Positions 27,059-37,001 of a DNA stretch of 64,000 nt are shown here, piece by piece (the stretch's first letter is position 1; each line of letters begins with the position of its first letter). A model generated the notes under the pieces. The model was not told the DNA's origin, did not search any database, and saw only the letters and a program-made list of their open reading frames with translations. A program made the translations under genes and the position numbers. This DNA comes from Rubellimicrobium rubrum. GTDB taxonomy: Bacteria; Pseudomonadota; Alphaproteobacteria; Rhodobacterales; Rhodobacteraceae. The DNA is taken from NCBI RefSeq assembly GCF_006152115.1, contig NZ_VDFU01000010.1, positions 62,001 through 126,000 of the forward strand, in the 5' to 3' direction.

Positions 27059-30000
27059 TTAGCCTTCCGCGTCCGCGATCATCTTCCGAACGCGCGTGAC
27101 GAGGGTCTCTATGGCGAACGGCTTGGTCATCATCTCCATACCCGGGTCCAAGAAGCCGCTCGCCTGGGCTGCGGTTTCGGCGTAGCCCGTCATGAACAGC
27201 ACCTTGAGCTCCGGACGCCATGCCCGCGCGGCATCCGCGAGCTGGCGGCCGTTGAGCCCGGGCAGGCCGATGTCGGTGACGAGAAGATCCACCTGTCCCT
27301 CCGCTTGCAGGAGCTTGAGCCCCGACGGCCCGTCTTCGGCCTCTACGATGTGATAGCCCAACCCTGCCAACGCCTCGACCACCAGAGCGCGCACGATGGG
27401 CTCGTCTTCCACGACCACGACCGTCTCGCCCCCGCTCACGAGCAGATCGGCCGCTGTCTCTGTTCGAGTCTCGCCGGTGCCCTCCGTCACGCCCTGATGG
27501 CGCGGGAGGTAAAGCGTCACCGTCGTGCCCTGGCTCGTTCTGGAGCGAAGCTGAACATGTCCGTTCGACTGCCGGACAAAGCCGTAGATCATGGACAGAC
27601 CGAGGCCGGTGCCTTGGCCCAAAGGCTTGGTAGTAAAGAACGGATCAAAAGCGCGGGACATCACCTCCGGAGTCATGCCTACCCCGCTGTCCGTGGCCTC
27701 GATCGTGACATACTGGCCCGGACGGAGATCGCCGATCCGTGCCGCCGACGCTCGATCAAGTTCCACTGTGCCGGTTACGATGCCGATCCGGCCGCCGTCC
27801 GGCATGGCGTCCCGTGCGTTGATCGCAAGGTTCAGGATAGCGCTTTCAAGCTGGTGCGAGTCGCAAAGCGTGGGCCACAGGTCCGTGGCGGTTGCAATGT
27901 CGAGCTGGATGGTCTCACCCAGGGTACGGCGCAGCAGTTCCTCCATGCCGGTCACGAGACGGTTGGCGTCGACCGGCTTGGGGTCGAGCGGCTGGCGGCG
28001 CGCAAAGGCCAGGAGGCGGTGGGTGAGCGCCGCCGCCCGCTGGGCCGACGTCATGGCAGCAGTGGCGTAGCGGTCGAGCCGGCTCGTGTCGCCCTGGGCC
28101 AGCCGACTCTGCATGAGGTCGAGCGCACCGATGATGCCGGTCAGCAGGTTGTTGAAGTCGTGCGCGAGCCCCCCGGTGAGCTGGCCCACGGCCTCCATTT
28201 TCTGGCTTTGCCGCAGCGCTTCCTGGGTTGCCTCCAGCTCGGTCTCGGCGCGCAGCCGGTCGGAGATGTCGTAGGCCGTCTGAGCCGCCCCGATCGGGCG
28301 GCCTTCGCGGTCGCGCAGCACGCTGAAGCGTACTTCAAAGGGGACCCGCTCGCGCGCGGGATCGCCAAAGGTCTCGACCACAACGAACTCTTCGCCACCA
28401 AAGGCCCGGCTCCAGTGGGCAGCGACCTGCGCCCGGTGCTCGGGCAGGTCCGCCAGCAGGTCGAGAAGGTTGTCGCCCACCTGCGGCTGCTTGCCGTAGA
28501 TGCGCTCGAAGGCCGTAACCAAGGCCGGATTGAGAGCTAGGATACCGTGGTGGAGGCTGCAGGCGATGGTCGCCGCATCGGAGTTTTCCACGATGTCGGC
28601 CAGCACACGGCGCTCGGCCACCACCTTGGTCACACGGGTCTCCAGGGTCTCGTTGAGGCGCCGGAGGTCGGCCTGGGCGCGCCGCTCGTCGCTCACGTCC
28701 ACGATGACGATCATCGCGCCCGTGATCTCACCGGCTAGGCTGCGAAGAGGAATGCCATCGACCCGGGTCCAGACCTGCCGGCCGTCACCAGGGCGGAACA
28801 GGAACTCAATTCCTTGCGCCGTTTCCCCTCGGAGTGCGCGGGCGCCCGGGTAGCGGTCGCGGGCCAAAGGTTGGCCGCTCTCATCCCAAGCTATCCAGCA
28901 GGTGTCTCCTGGAGCGAGCTGGGAAGGCAATCTTCCGTCTGGCAGGAAAACGCGAAAGGCGGGGTTGGACAGGGCCAGTTGTCCGTCATCCCCCATAAAT
29001 CCTACCCCAACAGGCAGATGCTCGATCAAAGTGGCTAGACGGGCGCGCTCCTCCCGGAGCCGCGCCTCGCTGGCGCGTAGTCCTTCTTCCGCACGACGTT
29101 GCGCCTCGATGCTGCTGAAGGCGGTCACAGCCGCGACAATGACGCCGGCCTCATCGCGCACGGGCGCGCTGCTTACCGACAGGCGCCGGCGCTCCTCGCC
29201 CTCAGAGCCGCCCAGGCGGTAGACCATCTCCTCCTGCTCGATCGCGGTGCCTGATCGCAAGGTCCGAACTGTGGGGTAATCCTCAGGCCCATACGGACGT
29301 CCGTCCGGGTGGATGGCTCCGAAGCCCCGATAGCGGCCCAGGTCCTCGCCTTGGGGCCAGTGGCCCAGCAGTTCGGCCGCTTTGTCATTGAGTGCGAACG
29401 ACCGTCCTCCCGGCCACGAGGTGATCGAGATCCCGATCGGAGCCTGCCGTATCACGGCATCCAGCAGTCGGCGCTCGGCTTGGAGCCGTGCCTCACTCTC
29501 GCGCAGCGCTTTCTCGTGAGCTCGTCGTTCGGTGATGTCGCGGGAGATGGCTAGGAGCCGCTCGGGCCGGCCATCCTCACCCAAGATCGGGCTCACCGTG
29601 ATATCCCAGCACCGACGGGTACCCTTGAGTGTCGCCACCTCCGCTTCGAAGCGCGCCGTGCGGCCTTCGCGTGCGTCGGCTAGCGCCGCCTCGGCTTGGA
29701 CACGGGCGGGTTCGTCCATCAGTCCGGACCAGGGCCGGCGCTGGTAGGGAGCGAAGTTTCCTATTCCCATGGCGACCTGGCCATGTCTGTTCATGAACTG
29801 GAGCGCGCCATCGAGGTCGAGCACTTTGATGCAGTCCGAGGAAGTCTCCAGCAAGTGGTTGACGAACTTGCTTTCCGTGTGCTGATGCCCACGCCGCTCG
29901 ATCTCCAGCATCACTAGGTTTGCCAGGGCCTGGAGCTTGGCTTGCGCCTTGGCGTCGAAGTCCTCGCGTGGCTCAGGCGAGACTACGCAAAGAGTACCGA

Positions 30001-30424
30001 GCTTGTGGCCGTCGGGCGTGCGGAGCGGCGCGCCGGCGTAGAAGCGGATGAAGGGGCGATGTGTCACAAAGGGACTGTCCCGGGTGAGCGGGTTCGTCCG
30101 GGCGTCGTGGACGACCATGACGCCCTCGCCCTGGATGGTGGTGGTGCAAAAGGACCAATCGCGGGGCGCTTCGCGCGGACCATTGGGCGCCCGCGCCTTG
30201 AGCCATTGCCGGTTTGCATCAATCAGCGACACCTCGGCGATGGGGGTATCAAAGAGGGTGCGCGCCAGCTCTACAAAGCGATCGAAGACAGAATCGTCCG
30301 GCGTGTCGAGGATGCTATAGCGGTGCAAGGCAGCTAGGCGCGCCTGCTCCCAAGACGGGGAGCCAGGCTCGTCCACCTTGGCTGCTTCTACGCCGCCCGC
30401 GGCGGACAGGTTGTCTTGCCTCAC
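27059..30424 (-). CDS. Hybrid histidine kinase with GAF and PAS domains
   Basis: This 1121-residue soluble protein has an N-terminal GAF domain (about 30-175), four PAS-like domains (about 195-320, 330-455, 460-590 and 605-730), a HisKA domain with phospho-His in [11 protein letters not shown], a HATPase ([31 protein letters not shown]) and a C-terminal receiver with Asp in [10 protein letters not shown]. It is a phosphorelay hybrid kinase without membrane helix. An IS3 element lies 313 bp upstream of its start, so the promoter region is close to a recent insertion. No HPt or output regulator is adjacent. Confidence 0.95.
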   Translation of the reverse strand: MRQDNLSAAGGVEAAKVDEPGSPSWEQARLAALHRYSILDTPDDSVFDRFVELARTLFDTPIAEVSLIDANRQWLKARAPNGPREAPRDWSFCTTTIQGEGVMVVHDARTNPLTRDSPFVTHRPFIRFYAGAPLRTPDGHKLGTLCVVSPEPREDFDAKAQAKLQALANLVMLEIERRGHQHTESKFVNHLLETSSDCIKVLDLDGALQFMNRHGQVAMGIGNFAPYQRRPWSGLMDEPARVQAEAALADAREGRTARFEAEVATLKGTRRCWDITVSPILGEDGRPERLLAISRDITERRAHEKALRESEARLQAERRLLDAVIRQAPIGISITSWPGGRSFALNDKAAELLGHWPQGEDLGRYRGFGAIHPDGRPYGPEDYPTVRTLRSGTAIEQEEMVYRLGGSEGEERRRLSVSSAPVRDEAGVIVAAVTAFSSIEAQRRAEEGLRASEARLREERARLATLIEHLPVGVGFMGDDGQLALSNPAFRVFLPDGRLPSQLAPGDTCWIAWDESGQPLARDRYPGARALRGETAQGIEFLFRPGDGRQVWTRVDGIPLRSLAGEITGAMIVIVDVSDERRAQADLRRLNETLETRVTKVVAERRVLADIVENSDAATIACSLHHGILALNPALVTAFERIYGKQPQVGDNLLDLLADLPEHRAQVAAHWSRAFGGEEFVVVETFGDPARERVPFEVRFSVLRDREGRPIGAAQTAYDISDRLRAETELEATQEALRQSQKMEAVGQLTGGLAHDFNNLLTGIIGALDLMQSRLAQGDTSRLDRYATAAMTSAQRAAALTHRLLAFARRQPLDPKPVDANRLVTGMEELLRRTLGETIQLDIATATDLWPTLCDSHQLESAILNLAINARDAMPDGGRIGIVTGTVELDRASAARIGDLRPGQYVTIEATDSGVGMTPEVMSRAFDPFFTTKPLGQGTGLGLSMIYGFVRQSNGHVQLRSRTSQGTTVTLYLPRHQGVTEGTGETRTETAADLLVSGGETVVVVEDEPIVRALVVEALAGLGYHIVEAEDGPSGLKLLQAEGQVDLLVTDIGLPGLNGRQLADAARAWRPELKVLFMTGYAETAAQASGFLDPGMEMMTKPFAIETLVTRVRKMIADAEG

Positions 30425-30737
30425 GTTCGTTAGTCCCGTTCTGACTTCGTTCCACCCCTGCCGTCATGCCAAATACTTCGCTTCTCTGGAAGCGGCTAAA
30501 CCTAAGATTGTAGAGTTTCCGGATTAGATAAACCTGAACGAGGCAGGAACGAGACGTAGAACAGCCCATTCTGGGACCGAAAAAGCCTTGCAGGAGCAAT
30601 AAGCGGAATGTTCTAGAGAAAAGGCCATCTAGACGCCACCGGGCGACAACCGCAGCGAGATCAGTCCCAGGTGGTTGCTCCGTTAAGGTTCACTAGAGCG
30701 GAGATCTGCGATCTGGCGGCCAAACCCTAGATAGGCG
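30425..30737. other. Intergenic region before the IS3 element
   Basis: About 310 bases between the start of the hybrid kinase (minus strand) and the left end of the IS3 element. It presumably holds the kinase promoter. I see no gene, clear hairpin or recognisable promoter boxes. Confidence 0.5.
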
Positions 30738-30800
30738 TGACCTGAGCCCCTGTTTCTCCTCCACGGATGGCTAGAGTCCGATCCTGAGGAGGGACGGACG

Positions 30801-31067
30801 ATGAAGAAGAGCAGGTTCACCGAGGAGCAGGTGATCGCGATCCTGCGGGAGCAGGAAGCGGGCGTGTCGACGGCCGAGGTGTGCCGCCGGCACGGGATCA
30901 GCAGCGCGACGTTCTACGCGTGGAAGGCCAAGTTCGGCGGGCTCGACGTGAGCCAGGCGCGCAAGCTGAAGGTGCTTGAGGAGGAGAACGCGCGGCTCAA
31001 GAAGCTTCTGGCCGAGGCCATGCTGGACGCGGCGGTGCTGCGCGACGTGGCGGCAAAAAAGTGGTGA
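30801..31067 (+). CDS. IS3 transposase OrfA
   Basis: An 88-residue DNA-binding protein with an HTH ([36 protein letters not shown]) and a leucine-zipper-like helix ([20 protein letters not shown]). It binds the element ends. Its 3' end contains AAAAAAG (31055-31061), a slippery site where a -1 shift would fuse it to OrfB. Confidence 0.95.
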   Translation: MKKSRFTEEQVIAILREQEAGVSTAEVCRRHGISSATFYAWKAKFGGLDVSQARKLKVLEEENARLKKLLAEAMLDAAVLRDVAAKKW

Positions 31068-31924
31068 CGCCCACGGCGCGCCGGGCCGCAGTGGTGCACG
31101 CGCGGGCGGCCTTTGCTTTGTCCGAGAGGCGGGCCTGCGTGGCCTTGGGCTTTGATCGGAGCTCGATGCGCTACCGCAGCGGCCGAGACGACGATGCCGA
31201 ACTGCGAAAGCGGCTCCGTGGCCTGGCCAGCGAACGACGCAGGTTCGGCTGGCGACGGCTGATGATCCTTCTCGCAAGAGAAGGGATCACGCCGAACCAC
31301 AAGAAGCTCAGGCGCATCTACGGCGAGGAGCGGCTCCAAGTCCGACGTCGGGGCGGGCGCAAGCGGGCGCTCGGCACCCGTGCGCCAATGACCATTCCGC
31401 AGGGCCCGAACCAGCGCTGGAGCCTGGACTTTGTCACGGACGCCTTGGCTGACGGGCGGCGCTTTCGGGTGCTGGCCGTGGTGGACGACTTCACCCGGAA
31501 GTGCCTAGCTCTGGTTGCGGACACGTCGCTGTCGGGTCGGCGTGTCGCGCGCGAGCTCAATGCCCTGATCGCCACTCGGGGCAGGCCGCTGATGGTGGTG
31601 AGCGACAACGGCACCGAGCTGACCTCGACGGCGATCCTGCGGTGGAGCCAGGACCGCGAGGTCGAATGGCACTACATCGCCCCCGGCAAGCCGCAGCAGA
31701 ACGCGTTCGTCGAGAGCTTCAACGGCCGCCTGCGCGACGAATGCCTGAACGAGACCCTGTTCTGGAGCCTCGACCACGCCCGCTCGGTTCTTTGTGCCTG
31801 GCGGGACGACTACAATCATGTGCGTCCGCATGGCGCCCTGAAGGGGCTGACGCCTGCTCGGGCCGCCGAGCTTGCATGCGCCACAAACGATGACCACAAC
31901 AGCAACCCCGGGCTCCAGCCATGA
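31061..31924 (+). CDS. IS3 transposase OrfB (DDE integrase)
   Basis: The 287-residue frame encodes the catalytic part, normally made as an OrfAB fusion by -1 frameshifting at the A-run just upstream. The DDE residues are visible: Asp in [10 protein letters not shown], Asp in [11 protein letters not shown] and Glu in [18 protein letters not shown]. The ISAH-type helices precede the core. No stop or shift interrupts it, so the enzyme looks functional. Confidence 0.95.
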   Translation: MVTPTARRAAVVHARAAFALSERRACVALGFDRSSMRYRSGRDDDAELRKRLRGLASERRRFGWRRLMILLAREGITPNHKKLRRIYGEERLQVRRRGGRKRALGTRAPMTIPQGPNQRWSLDFVTDALADGRRFRVLAVVDDFTRKCLALVADTSLSGRRVARELNALIATRGRPLMVVSDNGTELTSTAILRWSQDREVEWHYIAPGKPQQNAFVESFNGRLRDECLNETLFWSLDHARSVLCAWRDDYNHVRPHGALKGLTPARAAELACATNDDHNSNPGLQP

Positions 31925-31995
31925 ACGGAGGAGATCAGGGGCTCAGGTCAGGCGCCATCTGAATAGCCGCTGCGCTCGCACCGTCAGAGCTTTGG

Positions 31996-32009
31996 TTGAC
32001 TCAGATCAA
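31996..32009 (+). promoter_or_regulatory. FNR/FnrL box upstream of hemerythrin-like gene
   Basis: The palindrome TTGACTCAGATCAA matches the TTGA-N6-TCAA FNR consensus exactly. It lies 67 bases before the hemerythrin ATG, with GATAGCCT about 20 bases after it, a spacing suitable for activation. The IS3 element ends 45 bases upstream. The same 14 bases recur at 33431. Confidence 0.85.
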
Positions 32010-32075
32010 CGGATCAGGGCGTTTCAGCTGATAGCCTTAGGTCGACGCGGTTAAGGTACCGAGCGGGAGAGGGTC

Positions 32076-32555
32076 ATGCCGCAATCGAGATCTATCGCTT
32101 CCACAGAACCGGCCGGACTTCTGGCGGACCTGGATGCCTGTTTTGCCGAGCAGGACAGTCTCTGCAGGAGCCTTGAGGAGCTGGCCGACAGCTTGCCCGA
32201 GCGCCTAAACACCTTAGGAGCCGTGCTCCTGGTGGGGCGCCTCAGCGCGCTGCTCAGGCGGGCTCATCATCTCGAGGAGACCCAGGTGTTCCCGATCCTG
32301 GCCTCGGCTCCGGTCAGGATGCACGGGGACCTCCGGCCGATCCTCAACCGCTTGCGTGCCGAGCACACTGAGAATGAGGACTATGCCTTGGATCTGGAGG
32401 ACACGTTGGCTGAGTACTGGGCGCGGCCGGTGGCCCGTGCGGACGCCGAGCGACTGGGATACCTTTTACGCGGCCTTTTCATCAGTCTGCGCCGGCATGT
32501 CGCTCAGGATCGCGACTGGGTCCGCCCGCTCCTGCGGGAACTGGGAGCGCCCTGA
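32076..32555 (+). CDS. Hemerythrin-like HHE protein
   Basis: The 159-residue all-helical protein matches the HHE/hemerythrin fold: HHLEETQVFP supplies a His and Glu, RAEHTENEDYA a His, and RRHVAQDRDWV a His and Asp. The first helix has EQDSL where most relatives have a His, so one iron ligand may be missing. Such proteins bind a di-iron centre and sense or store O2 or NO. Its 3' end overlaps by 52 bases the end of the convergent fnr gene, and an FNR box lies upstream, so it is probably part of the low-oxygen regulon. Confidence 0.8.
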   Translation: MPQSRSIASTEPAGLLADLDACFAEQDSLCRSLEELADSLPERLNTLGAVLLVGRLSALLRRAHHLEETQVFPILASAPVRMHGDLRPILNRLRAEHTENEDYALDLEDTLAEYWARPVARADAERLGYLLRGLFISLRRHVAQDRDWVRPLLRELGAP

Positions 32556-33271
32556 GATCCTTCACCAGCCGCGTTCCTCAAGGCCTCGTGGTCGGCCACC
32601 ACCAGACTGCGACTAGTCTCCAGGCTGATGATGCCGGCCTTGCGCAGGCTGGTCACCTGTCGGCTCACCGTCTCCTCGGTGAGGCCCAGGAAGTCGGCAA
32701 TGTCGGCCCGCCCAAGCGGGATGTCGAAGGCGCTCTCTCCCTGCTCCTCCGGGTCGGCACGCCGCGCCACCAACAGGAGAAAGGATGCTACCCGCTCGCT
32801 TGCGGACTTGCGCCCCAGCGTCAGCATCCATCCGCGGGCGTCGTCGAGCTCGCGCAAAGCCTGCTCGTGCAGCCGCTGGTGCAAGGCGGGCGCCTCACGC
32901 ATCAGCTCTTCTAAGGTTTCTCGAGGGAACGAGCAGAGGCGCACAAAGCCGGCTGCTTCGGCGCGAACCTCGCTCGTCTGGGCAAAGGGGCGTCCCAGAA
33001 AGTCGGGCGCGAACTGGAGTCCAACGATCTGCTGACGGCCATCGGGGAGCGTCATGGTGAGCTTCACGACTCCGGCCAGAATGTTGGAGTAGCGCCTGAC
33101 CGGCTCGCCTGGGGCCAACAATTCGGCCCCGGGAGCGGCCTCATGGCGGACCGTATGACGGCTCAGGCGCACGAGTTGGGAGGGCTCGAGCACGCCACAG
33201 ACCCCTCGGTGCCGCGCCTCGCACGAGAGGCAAAGTCGCGGGACGTCGGAGTTGTGAACATCGAGCCGCAT
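32504..33271 (-). CDS. fnrL: FnrL-type oxygen-sensing regulator
   Basis: The 255-residue Crp/Fnr protein has cysteines at residues 14, 17, 25 and 113, the pattern of FnrL/FNR proteins that bind an oxygen-labile 4Fe-4S cluster. The HTH (RADIADFLGLTEETVSRQ) has the Glu-x-x-Ser-Arg recognition pattern for TTGAT-type boxes. Both flanking genes carry a perfect TTGA-N6-TCAA site, so this regulator most likely controls them in low oxygen. It is transcribed toward the hemerythrin gene. Confidence 0.92.
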   Translation of the reverse strand: MRLDVHNSDVPRLCLSCEARHRGVCGVLEPSQLVRLSRHTVRHEAAPGAELLAPGEPVRRYSNILAGVVKLTMTLPDGRQQIVGLQFAPDFLGRPFAQTSEVRAEAAGFVRLCSFPRETLEELMREAPALHQRLHEQALRELDDARGWMLTLGRKSASERVASFLLLVARRADPEEQGESAFDIPLGRADIADFLGLTEETVSRQVTSLRKAGIISLETSRSLVVADHEALRNAAGEGSQGAPSSRRSGRTQSRS

Positions 33272-33430
33272 GCCTGCTCTCTTCTGGCCAAGCTATTCGT
33301 CACCTGTAGCACCGGCATGGACAGGCAAGGATGGCGGCCTTGCTCAGGGAAAGGTGCGAACTGCCTTGCTCTCCAGCTGGATCGATAGGAGCAGTTTCTA
33401 GGCCCACGCTACGCTCGATAGCTTCTGCAG

Positions 33431-33444
33431 TTGACTCAGATCAA
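33431..33444 (+). promoter_or_regulatory. FNR/FnrL box upstream of cytochrome c peroxidase
   Basis: The sequence TTGACTCAGATCAA, identical to the box at 31996, lies 57 bases before the peroxidase ATG, with CTAGCCT about 22 bases downstream at a similar distance as in the other promoter. Being palindromic it could also act on the divergent fnrL gene 160 bases away. Confidence 0.87.
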
Positions 33445-33501
33445 CCCGCCGAGAACCGTGGCCTGCTAGCCTCCGACTATTGCTCACCGAGAGGCATCGC
33501 C

Positions 33502-34668
33502 ATGCTAAGACTTGTTCTCCTGACCTCCGCTCTGGCCCTGACAACCGGTATGGTGCTGGCGCAGCAGGATGGCACGCCGGAGCAGCAACCGGCGCAGGAA
33601 GAAGCGCCAGATCAGGCAGAGGTCACGCCGGCCGAGGTCACGCCGGCCGAGATCGCGCCAGGGTACGCCACGGACGAGGATCTCCGCCAGGCTGCACAGG
33701 ACCTTTTCGATGTCATCCTGCCCGCGGCTCCTCCCACCGATGAGGTCCATGCGGCGCAGCGTGACCTCGGCGCCATGCTGTTCTTCGACCCGCGCATGTC
33801 CTCCTCGGGGCTGTTCTCCTGCCAAAGCTGCCACAACGTAGGCATGGGTGGTGTGGACGCGCTCCCGACCTCTGTGGGCCATGGCTGGCAAAAGGGTCCG
33901 CGCAACGCGCCCACCGTCTACAACGCCTTGTTCAATGGCGCCCAGTTCTGGGACGGTCGTGCCGCCGACTTGGCCGAGCAGGCCATGGGGCCGGTCCAAG
34001 CCGCGGTTGAGATGAACAACACCCCCGACCAGGTCGTGACCACCCTTGAGTCCATGAAGGAGTATCTCGACGCCTTCGGCGAGGCTTTCCCCGACGAGGC
34101 CGAGCCGGTGAGCTTTGCCAACTTCGCCACCGCCATTGCCGAGTTCGAGGAAACGCTGGTCACCCCCGGTGCAGGCTTCGACCGGTGGTTGACAGGCGAT
34201 GACGCGGCCATGTCGGACGAGCAGAAACGCGGCCTTGCCCTGTTCATGGACTCGGGTTGCGCCGGCTGCCACAATGGGGTGAACTTCGGCGGGCACGACT
34301 ACTATCCCTTCGGCGTCGTCGAGCGGCCCGGGGCCGAGGTGCTGCCCGAAGGCGACCGCGGCCGCTTTGCGGTGACCGAGACCGCCTCGGACGACTACGT
34401 GTTCCGCGCGGCACCCTTGCGCAACGTGGCGATCACGGCGCCGTACTTCCATTCGGGCGCGGTCTGGTCACTCCCCGAGGCCGTCGACATCATGGCCAAT
34501 GCACAACTCGGCACCGAACTGGCCGAGGCAGACATCGGCGCCATTGTCGCCTTCCTCCATAGCCTCACTGGCGAGCAGCCGCGGGTCGAGCACCCGGTCC
34601 TGCCGGCCCGGACCGAAGCCACGCCGCTGCCCAACCCCTTTGACGATATCATGGAGCAAAGCCGGTAG
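33502..34668 (+). CDS. Di-haem cytochrome c peroxidase
   Basis: ATG 33502 gives a 388-residue precursor with a signal peptide (MLRLVLLTSALALTTGMVLAQ). Two CxxCH haem sites, CQSCH near residue 108 and CAGCH near 254, with intervening MauG/CcpA motifs (KGPRNAPTVYNALFN, DGRAADLAEQA, APLRNVAITAPYFHSGAV), identify a bacterial di-haem peroxidase that reduces H2O2 in the periplasm. Between signal and domain there is a Pro/Glu-rich linker with an EVTPAEVTPAE repeat. An FNR box precedes it. Confidence 0.93.
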   Translation: MLRLVLLTSALALTTGMVLAQQDGTPEQQPAQEEAPDQAEVTPAEVTPAEIAPGYATDEDLRQAAQDLFDVILPAAPPTDEVHAAQRDLGAMLFFDPRMSSSGLFSCQSCHNVGMGGVDALPTSVGHGWQKGPRNAPTVYNALFNGAQFWDGRAADLAEQAMGPVQAAVEMNNTPDQVVTTLESMKEYLDAFGEAFPDEAEPVSFANFATAIAEFEETLVTPGAGFDRWLTGDDAAMSDEQKRGLALFMDSGCAGCHNGVNFGGHDYYPFGVVERPGAEVLPEGDRGRFAVTETASDDYVFRAAPLRNVAITAPYFHSGAVWSLPEAVDIMANAQLGTELAEADIGAIVAFLHSLTGEQPRVEHPVLPARTEATPLPNPFDDIMEQSR

Positions 34669-34870
34669 CGCGCTCGGGCCTGTTACCACGATCGACACGA
34701 TCGGTTCCTGCGCCTCGCAGGGACCGACATCGGCATATTTCAAGGATCAACCTGCGCCCGCCACTCAGGGTCGTGGGCCTTCCAAGCGCCCAAGCATCGC
34801 CGACCTTCTGGGGACGTCGCTAGGCGGGTCACAGACGCAGGCCGAACAAAGATCACAAGGAAGACCGTTC

Positions 34871-36454
34871 ATGAGAACCGGCCAAGCGACTGACCAGCTG
34901 ACCTCAGGAGCCTTGAGGCCATCTGCAAAGCTCCTGCCTTGTGCCCCGCAGACTTCATTTGTGGCTGTTTCGGCAGCTATTGCTAGCCTCACCTGGACCA
35001 CCCCTGCGCAAGCCCATGTGAAGTGGTTTGCGCCCTACATCGTCGGGGCTCCCCCGCAGCCCCTTGGCGCCACCCTGACCAACGTCTGGTTCTGGACAGC
35101 CATCGTGCTCGTGCTGGTGTTCTTCCTGGCCACCCTGGCTTTCGAGCGCTTGCCCGCTGGCCAGGGCGTGCTCGACCGCATGGACCGCCTCACCAATCCG
35201 TTTTGGGGCCGGGCGGACGATTTCATGCGCGTGGCGATCGGCACCTTCTTTGTGGCCATCTATGCCGTGGGCGGGGTCTATCTCACGCCGGATCTGGCCA
35301 CCCCCAACGAGTGGGTCTCCTGGTTCCAGCTCCTGATCGCTGGGGGCCTCTTCTGGCGCAAGACCATGCCGCTCTCAGCCCTGGGCATCATCCTGCTCTG
35401 GGCTTTGGCTCTGACCGACTACGATCTGTTCCACCTCCTCGACTATTTGGCCTTAGGCATCGGCGTTGCAGGCTACCTGGTGCTTGCCGCCTCCGACCGA
35501 CCCGGCTGGTTCCGGCACCGCTTCGAGGTGCTGCGCTGGGGCATTGCCATTGCGCTGATGTGGTCAAGCCTCGAGAAGTTCGCCTACCCCGAGTGGTTCA
35601 GCCCCCTCGTGAAGGAAAAGCCGTTTCTCACCTTCGGGATGCCCGAGCACGTGTTCGTGCCCATGGCGGGGGTGGCCGAGTTCACCATGGGCTTCGGGCT
35701 TCTCTGGACGCCCCTGGTCCGGCGGCTCTCCGCCGTGGCGCTCATCGTCATATTCTTGTCAGCGGTCTGGCCCTTCGGGCGCATCGACATGGTGGGGCAC
35801 GCGCTCATCATGAGCACCATCTTTCTCGTGGCGCTCGACCCCGAGCGCGAGGTCCACTTCGTGCCCCGCGTGAAGCAGGCCCTCGCGGGCGTGCCGCTGG
35901 GGCTGGCCACCGCCATGGTCGTGCTCATCGCCGGCTATTGGGGCACGCACCGGACCATCTACGGACCCGAAGGAGACCCCGAAGCGGTTGCCGCCGCAGC
36001 CGCGATGGCGGCCGAAGGCATGGCCACCCACTCCCACAACCCGGAGCAGCCGCATGGGCCCATGGCCGCGGGCGGAATCGGGGCGCCGCCGGACAGGGGT
36101 GAGGAGATACAGATCACGGGCCCTGCTGTGGATGCGCCTGCGGATCATGCTGTGGTAGCACAGGAAGCTGCAACGCCCGACGCCGCGTTCGACGCCATGA
36201 TGGCAACCATGCATGACATGCCGGACATACCGGCGGCGTCGACGGGCGCGGTGAATGCCGACTTCCTGCGGCTGATGATCCCGCACCACCAAGGTGCTGT
36301 GGACATGGCCGCCATTGTGCTGGAGCAGACCGACGACCCAGAGGTCCGCGCCTTGGCCGAGCACATCATCGCGGAGCAGGAGGCAGAGATCGCCGAGATG
36401 GAGACCATGCTCCAAGAACTGGGCGCTGAGCCGCCGGTGCCACCGGCGGAATAA
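34871..36454 (+). CDS. Membrane protein fused to DUF305 domain
   Basis: ATG 34871 follows AAGGAAG and gives 527 residues. The N-terminal 380 residues hold about nine membrane helices, with segments such as WFWTAIVLVLVFF and ALMWSSLEKFAYP; the layout resembles DoxX-like proteins, though this is not certain. A His-rich linker (THSHNPEQPHGP) leads to a C-terminal DUF305 domain (FLRLMIPHHQGAVDMA, AEHIIAEQEAEIAEME), a ferritin-like periplasmic fold often linked to copper. The fusion suggests metal or redox handling at the membrane. It lies 203 bases after the peroxidase, probably in the same FnrL-controlled unit. Confidence 0.85.
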   Translation: MRTGQATDQLTSGALRPSAKLLPCAPQTSFVAVSAAIASLTWTTPAQAHVKWFAPYIVGAPPQPLGATLTNVWFWTAIVLVLVFFLATLAFERLPAGQGVLDRMDRLTNPFWGRADDFMRVAIGTFFVAIYAVGGVYLTPDLATPNEWVSWFQLLIAGGLFWRKTMPLSALGIILLWALALTDYDLFHLLDYLALGIGVAGYLVLAASDRPGWFRHRFEVLRWGIAIALMWSSLEKFAYPEWFSPLVKEKPFLTFGMPEHVFVPMAGVAEFTMGFGLLWTPLVRRLSAVALIVIFLSAVWPFGRIDMVGHALIMSTIFLVALDPEREVHFVPRVKQALAGVPLGLATAMVVLIAGYWGTHRTIYGPEGDPEAVAAAAAMAAEGMATHSHNPEQPHGPMAAGGIGAPPDRGEEIQITGPAVDAPADHAVVAQEAATPDAAFDAMMATMHDMPDIPAASTGAVNADFLRLMIPHHQGAVDMAAIVLEQTDDPEVRALAEHIIAEQEAEIAEMETMLQELGAEPPVPPAE

Positions 36455-37001
36455 GTCCTGAGAGATCGCCTGCGGACATGTCATTCTGCTCAGGGTGATG
36501 CCCTTGGCGCCACCCTGCCGTTTGAGGGCCCTAAACCGCCCTTCTGTCCGCGCAACCTGTTGGTCTCTGCAGATTGTCTGGCGTGGAGACCCGGTCAGGG
36601 CTTCCCGCAGGCGCGCTTGGCGGGCCGCAGACAAGCTTTAACTGGGTCGGAGTGCCCTACCCTTGCCCCAGTTCCCTGCGAGACTTGGCATCGCAGGGAA
36701 CTGCCCAGCGGCGAGCGGTTCCTGCCCCCGGCTTTACCATCAGCCGTGCGGGTTATTGATTGCTCGCCATGAGAGCGGCTCCTCCCTCGAAGCTCGAAAA
36801 CGACAGGTGTTATTCTCAACGACATATTTTTCGGTCATGCGACTTCCGGGTGTAGCTGGCCCCTGCCCCGCCCTTCTCGGTGCATATTGGTCAAGACGAG
36901 ACCCGGAGCTGAGCAGACGTGCTCTGATCAGTGCACCTGACTTGCACGCAGCCCAAACCTCTGAAGCGCTGCGTCGGGCGGGCGGATCGAAACTCACGAT
37001 T
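36455..37001. other. Intergenic region with repeat copy B
   Basis: About 550 bases between the DUF305 fusion gene and the OLD nuclease gene (opposite strand, tail to tail). The main content is structured repeat copy B. The part from 36740 is AT-richer than its surroundings (around ttattctcaacgacatattttt) and shows no gene. Confidence 0.6.
36585..36722 (+). repeat. Structured dispersed repeat, copy B
   Basis: Outer stem 36588-36603 with 36633-36648 pairs at 15 of 16 positions counting G-U. The second stem, 36670-36681 with 36691-36702, is a perfect 12-bp hairpin (AGTTCCCTGCGA). It ends in the conserved GGAACTGCCCAGCGGCGAGC. It lies 131 bases after the DUF305 fusion gene. Same orientation as copy C. 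Confidence 0.78.

Larger units (their letters stand above)
30738..31950 (+). mobile_element. Intact IS3-family element, IS407-like
   Basis: The element has terminal repeats starting TGACCTGAGCCCCTG (left, 30738) and, read inward from 31950, the same bases followed by a closely similar stretch. The four bases ggcg flank both ends (30734-30737 and 31951-31954), a 4-bp target duplication typical of the IS407 subgroup. Two overlapping frames encode OrfA and the OrfA-OrfB product. Both look complete, so the element is probably active or recently inserted. Confidence 0.92.

Noticed and set aside
30425-30737. EcfG-type promoter (GGAAC and CGTT boxes) upstream of the large hybrid kinase
   Set aside because: A GGAAC occurs but no CGTT at the right spacing.
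36500-36520. Short match (cttggcgccaccctg) to the coding region near 35060
   Set aside because: Single short match in GC-rich DNA with no flanking similarity; probably chance.
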